DNA from: Prinia subflava
Taxonomy: Eukaryota > Chordata > Aves > Passeriformes > Cisticolidae
Direction of reading: 5' to 3'
Length of the DNA: 64,000 bases
Assembly: GCF_021018805.1 (NCBI RefSeq)
Contig: NC_086259.1
Coordinates: 2,232,001 to 2,296,000 of the forward strand
The notes beneath the pieces were generated by a model, which worked only from the letters and a program-made list of their open reading frames with translations, had not been told where the DNA came from and made no database searches. This document shows, in pieces, positions 61,318-64,000 of the stretch; positions within the stretch are counted from its first letter, which is position 1; each line of letters starts with the position of its first letter. The position numbers and the translations under genes are program-made.

Positions 61318-64000
61318 GCTGCAACAAAGAGGGGATTTTGTTCACTTTTGTGGTTTAATGTGTAGTTTCAAACTGGCCTCAAGTCTGAGCGATTTAGAAA
61401 ACAGTTCTCTGTGTTTCAAATAATAATTCGTACAGAAGAGAGGAGATTCACAGAGAGGAATGGAAAACATTTTGAGTGTCATTACCTTTTTCTCTCCATC
61501 ACTGCCTGCACAGAATTGAACAAGGGTACACCAGGACTGTAGACTTTTATTTTAACCTAGGTTCTTGCCAAAAAACTGTACTGCAATGCTCCTATTATAC
61601 TAAAAGTACATAAATGCCAAGAAACAAAGAAAGGCTGTATGACCGTGTTTGTCCCTCAAAAAAAGGATTGCCTCTTTCACCCTCCAAAGTTTTGCCCTTA
61701 TTCCTTCCTTTTACTTTCATTATAATTTTTGTCTCCCTGCAATGTCTGAGATTTCTTTTTAATCTTGCAATTACTCTCCAATATCCATTGTCCCAATCCT
61801 CTAGGCTTCTCCTGCTTTACATGCAGCCCATGTCCTGCAAGCATGTGAGGAGGCCAAATACCAGGCATCTTGGCACAAGCTAGTACTTTACACCTATTCA
61901 CAAAGAGAAAACATTCCTCTTTTCTTAAGGAAGAAGAAAAAATAAAAAGAACAGGGAGCAGAGCTTCACCAAGTACTCATAGCAAAGAGATGAAGTAATG
62001 TTTACACCCACTATTTCTAAAACATGTCTGGTCCTTTAATAACGACCTGTCAAAGCTGAAAATTGAGAGCAACCACCACAGTAGATCCCTTATTTTTAAT
62101 TGTTATGCATACTGTAGCCATTCCTTAGCTCCTGGAGCTGTCCCTTTGTGCTGGCTGCTTCCCATCTGCAGAAGAAGAGGGTTTCCTCAGGAAAGGCCCA
62201 GACTGCAGGGCAAGGCTGCAGCCAGGCTGGCCCATGGCCACACCAGTGGTGTGGCACAGCAGCACCTAAGAGGTTCTCCAAGTCCTCCACGAGTTTGGTC
62301 CCAGACCCAAACCCTCAGAGCTGCAGTGAGGGAGCAGAGGAGTCACCAGAGAGCCCTGGAGCAGACTTGGAGAAAGAGTCTCCAATAGAGGAAGGCAGGT
62401 GGGCAAGAGTGGCTCTGGGCCAGCCGCAAATGGGGAATGCCAAGCACAGAGCTGGAGCAGATTTGCTTCAAGAAAGGCCCCACTGGTAAATGAGGTGGGA
62501 GTTGGGACCCTGCACCGGGATTGTGGAGGAGGAGAACTGCGCCCCATCCCCTGGGCAGCTCTCCAGGCAGGGCAGCACAGAGCCGCTCCAGCCTCAGCCT
62601 GGCAAGCTGCAGGGAATTTGTTCTTCCTCTACCCTACTCTGCCAACAAAGCTACCACAAGCAGCAAGCCAGAGAAAGAGCTTTGTCCCAAAGTGTGAAGG
62701 GTTTTACCATCAAAGTACCCTTTTATTACAGAATTTCTTCTTCTGAAAGAATTAGTTACCTGCTATCCAGTCATGAGCCTTATTTTAGGGCACAGTAAGC
62801 ACGATGTTATTCCCCAAGATTTAACAAATTATTTTTGGACTTACACAAAATTCTCATTACCATCTTAATATTTTCTGTTTCTTCTTAATATGGGATACTT
62901 TGCACACATGAACCTGGTTAGGCCTCCCATGGCCATAGGCAACATTGACTTGCACAGCTGAGGATGACTTCCTCTGGACATTATGGAAAGCAACCAAAGA
63001 GGTGTAAAATTTCTCAGCTAGGAAATCCACAGTAGAATTATTTACCATGTGCCTTTTCAGCTCTGAATTTTCAACCCACTAAATCAACAAAAATTGTAAT
63101 ATCTGACACAGTTTCCTTCTCTTAGGTCGTAAGATAGATCAAGCCTCTTGTCTGTAGAATCTAAGGTGTAACCAATAATTACATGCCTTCTTTTTATTTT
63201 TTAACATCACCAAAACACACATTACTTACCCTTCTGACAAAAAACCACCATTTGTGAACACAGATCAGTACAATTAATTTCTTTAACGACCAAATCAATA
63301 CTACATCTGAATAATTTCAGTCACACGTTTCCACAAGTCCATCCTCCCAAACAAACACATTCATTCTCTCATTCATTCAGACCAACTGGACAGCAATTTT
63401 TTCTTGACTAAATGGGGGAAAAAATCCTCAGCACATACCTGAGAGCAGCAAGACCTCTGGCCAGGGAGGCAAGGCAGGCAAAGACCTCCCAAACATGCAA
63501 CACAGTCCCACAGCCTCTGAGCAGGCAGAGCAGGTCCAGTGGCATTACCGGGGGTCAGCCACAGTCCTGCACTCACCAGACAAGTCTGCAGTAATGAGGC
63601 AGGGCCAAGCTCAGGCCAGGAAGCCAAGCCCAGGTCAGGGTCAGCCACGCACACACACAGGCACAGAACTGAGCTGAAGTGGGACTCCTAAAAGGAGAGA
63701 GGCCCCAAGAAGCCTTCTCACAGCTTTTTTTCACAGCAGCCTGATCCACGGTTACACAGCTGCCCCATATCAGAGCTGGCCTTGATCCCAGCCAGGATCC
63801 CTGCCACACTCAACACCTGAAATGCACCCCCTGGAGCCCGGAGTCCCACAGCCCTCTCATCCTTCTCTCCTGTTCCCATCATCACCTCAGCTGTGCTCCT
63901 CAAATGAACTCTGCTTCCCAAGTTTTAAGCAGGAAAGCTTTTGCATTTGTATTACATACCAACTGGTTGATTTTTGAAAACAATGTGACTGGTGCAACAA
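61318..64000. other. Intergenic (or intron) to window end, nothing recognised
   Basis: Mixed sequence. Open frames at 62.1-62.8 kb and 63.4-63.9 kb are short and unmatched. No repeat family recognised. Confidence 0.5.

Overview
This is vertebrate nuclear DNA, most likely from a bird. The coding signal is split into short exons with GT-AG junctions and separated by kilobase introns. Three interspersed repeats look like CR1 LINE fragments, the usual avian retroposon, and there are several GC-rich minisatellites. I see no bacterial, phage or organellar gene organisation. Passerine versus other bird, and a match to the chicken chromosome 11 / human 19q13 block, are inference only.

Positions 1 to about 32,350 hold the 3' part of one plus-strand gene, which I identify as WTIP (WT1-interacting protein), a member of the Ajuba/LIMD1/WTIP subgroup of zyxin-type LIM proteins. 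Six coding exons are readable: 6630-6697, 19312-19374, 22141-22271, 23339-23390, 25111-25179 and 28208-28360. They join in one open frame of 177 codons plus a stop. They encode the second half of LIM1, all of LIM2 and LIM3, and a short tail ending in a class I PDZ ligand (H-V-T-E-L). The large first exon (proline-rich N-terminus and start of LIM1) lies outside the window. The window opens on a consensus GTGAGT, so it may start exactly at the donor of that exon. A 3' UTR of about 4 kb follows, with several poly(A) signals, five consensus Pumilio-type octamers, a hairpin and a small direct duplication.

The introns hold three notable minisatellites: 3037-3222 in intron 1, 20510-20963 in intron 3, and a G-run-rich array at 25222-25588 that starts about 40 bp past the exon 6 donor. 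They also hold a perfect 14-bp inverted repeat at 14291-14322 and AT-rich stretches that could be conserved enhancers. Most long open frames in this half are artefacts of stop-free tandem repeats.

From about 32.4 kb to 64 kb I find no gene I can name. The stretch holds CR1 fragments (34451-35290 minus, 37561-37655 plus, 59811-60170 minus), an LTR-like or promoter-like segment (about 34018-34350), homopolymer tracts, and an isolated CpG island (60885-61250) next to a perfect 11-bp-arm palindrome. It also holds two weak minus-strand coding candidates: a coiled-coil-like open frame ending at 32675, convergent with WTIP, and a possible exon pair near 42.3-42.95 kb with good splice signals on one member. 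Neither candidate could be matched to a known family by eye.
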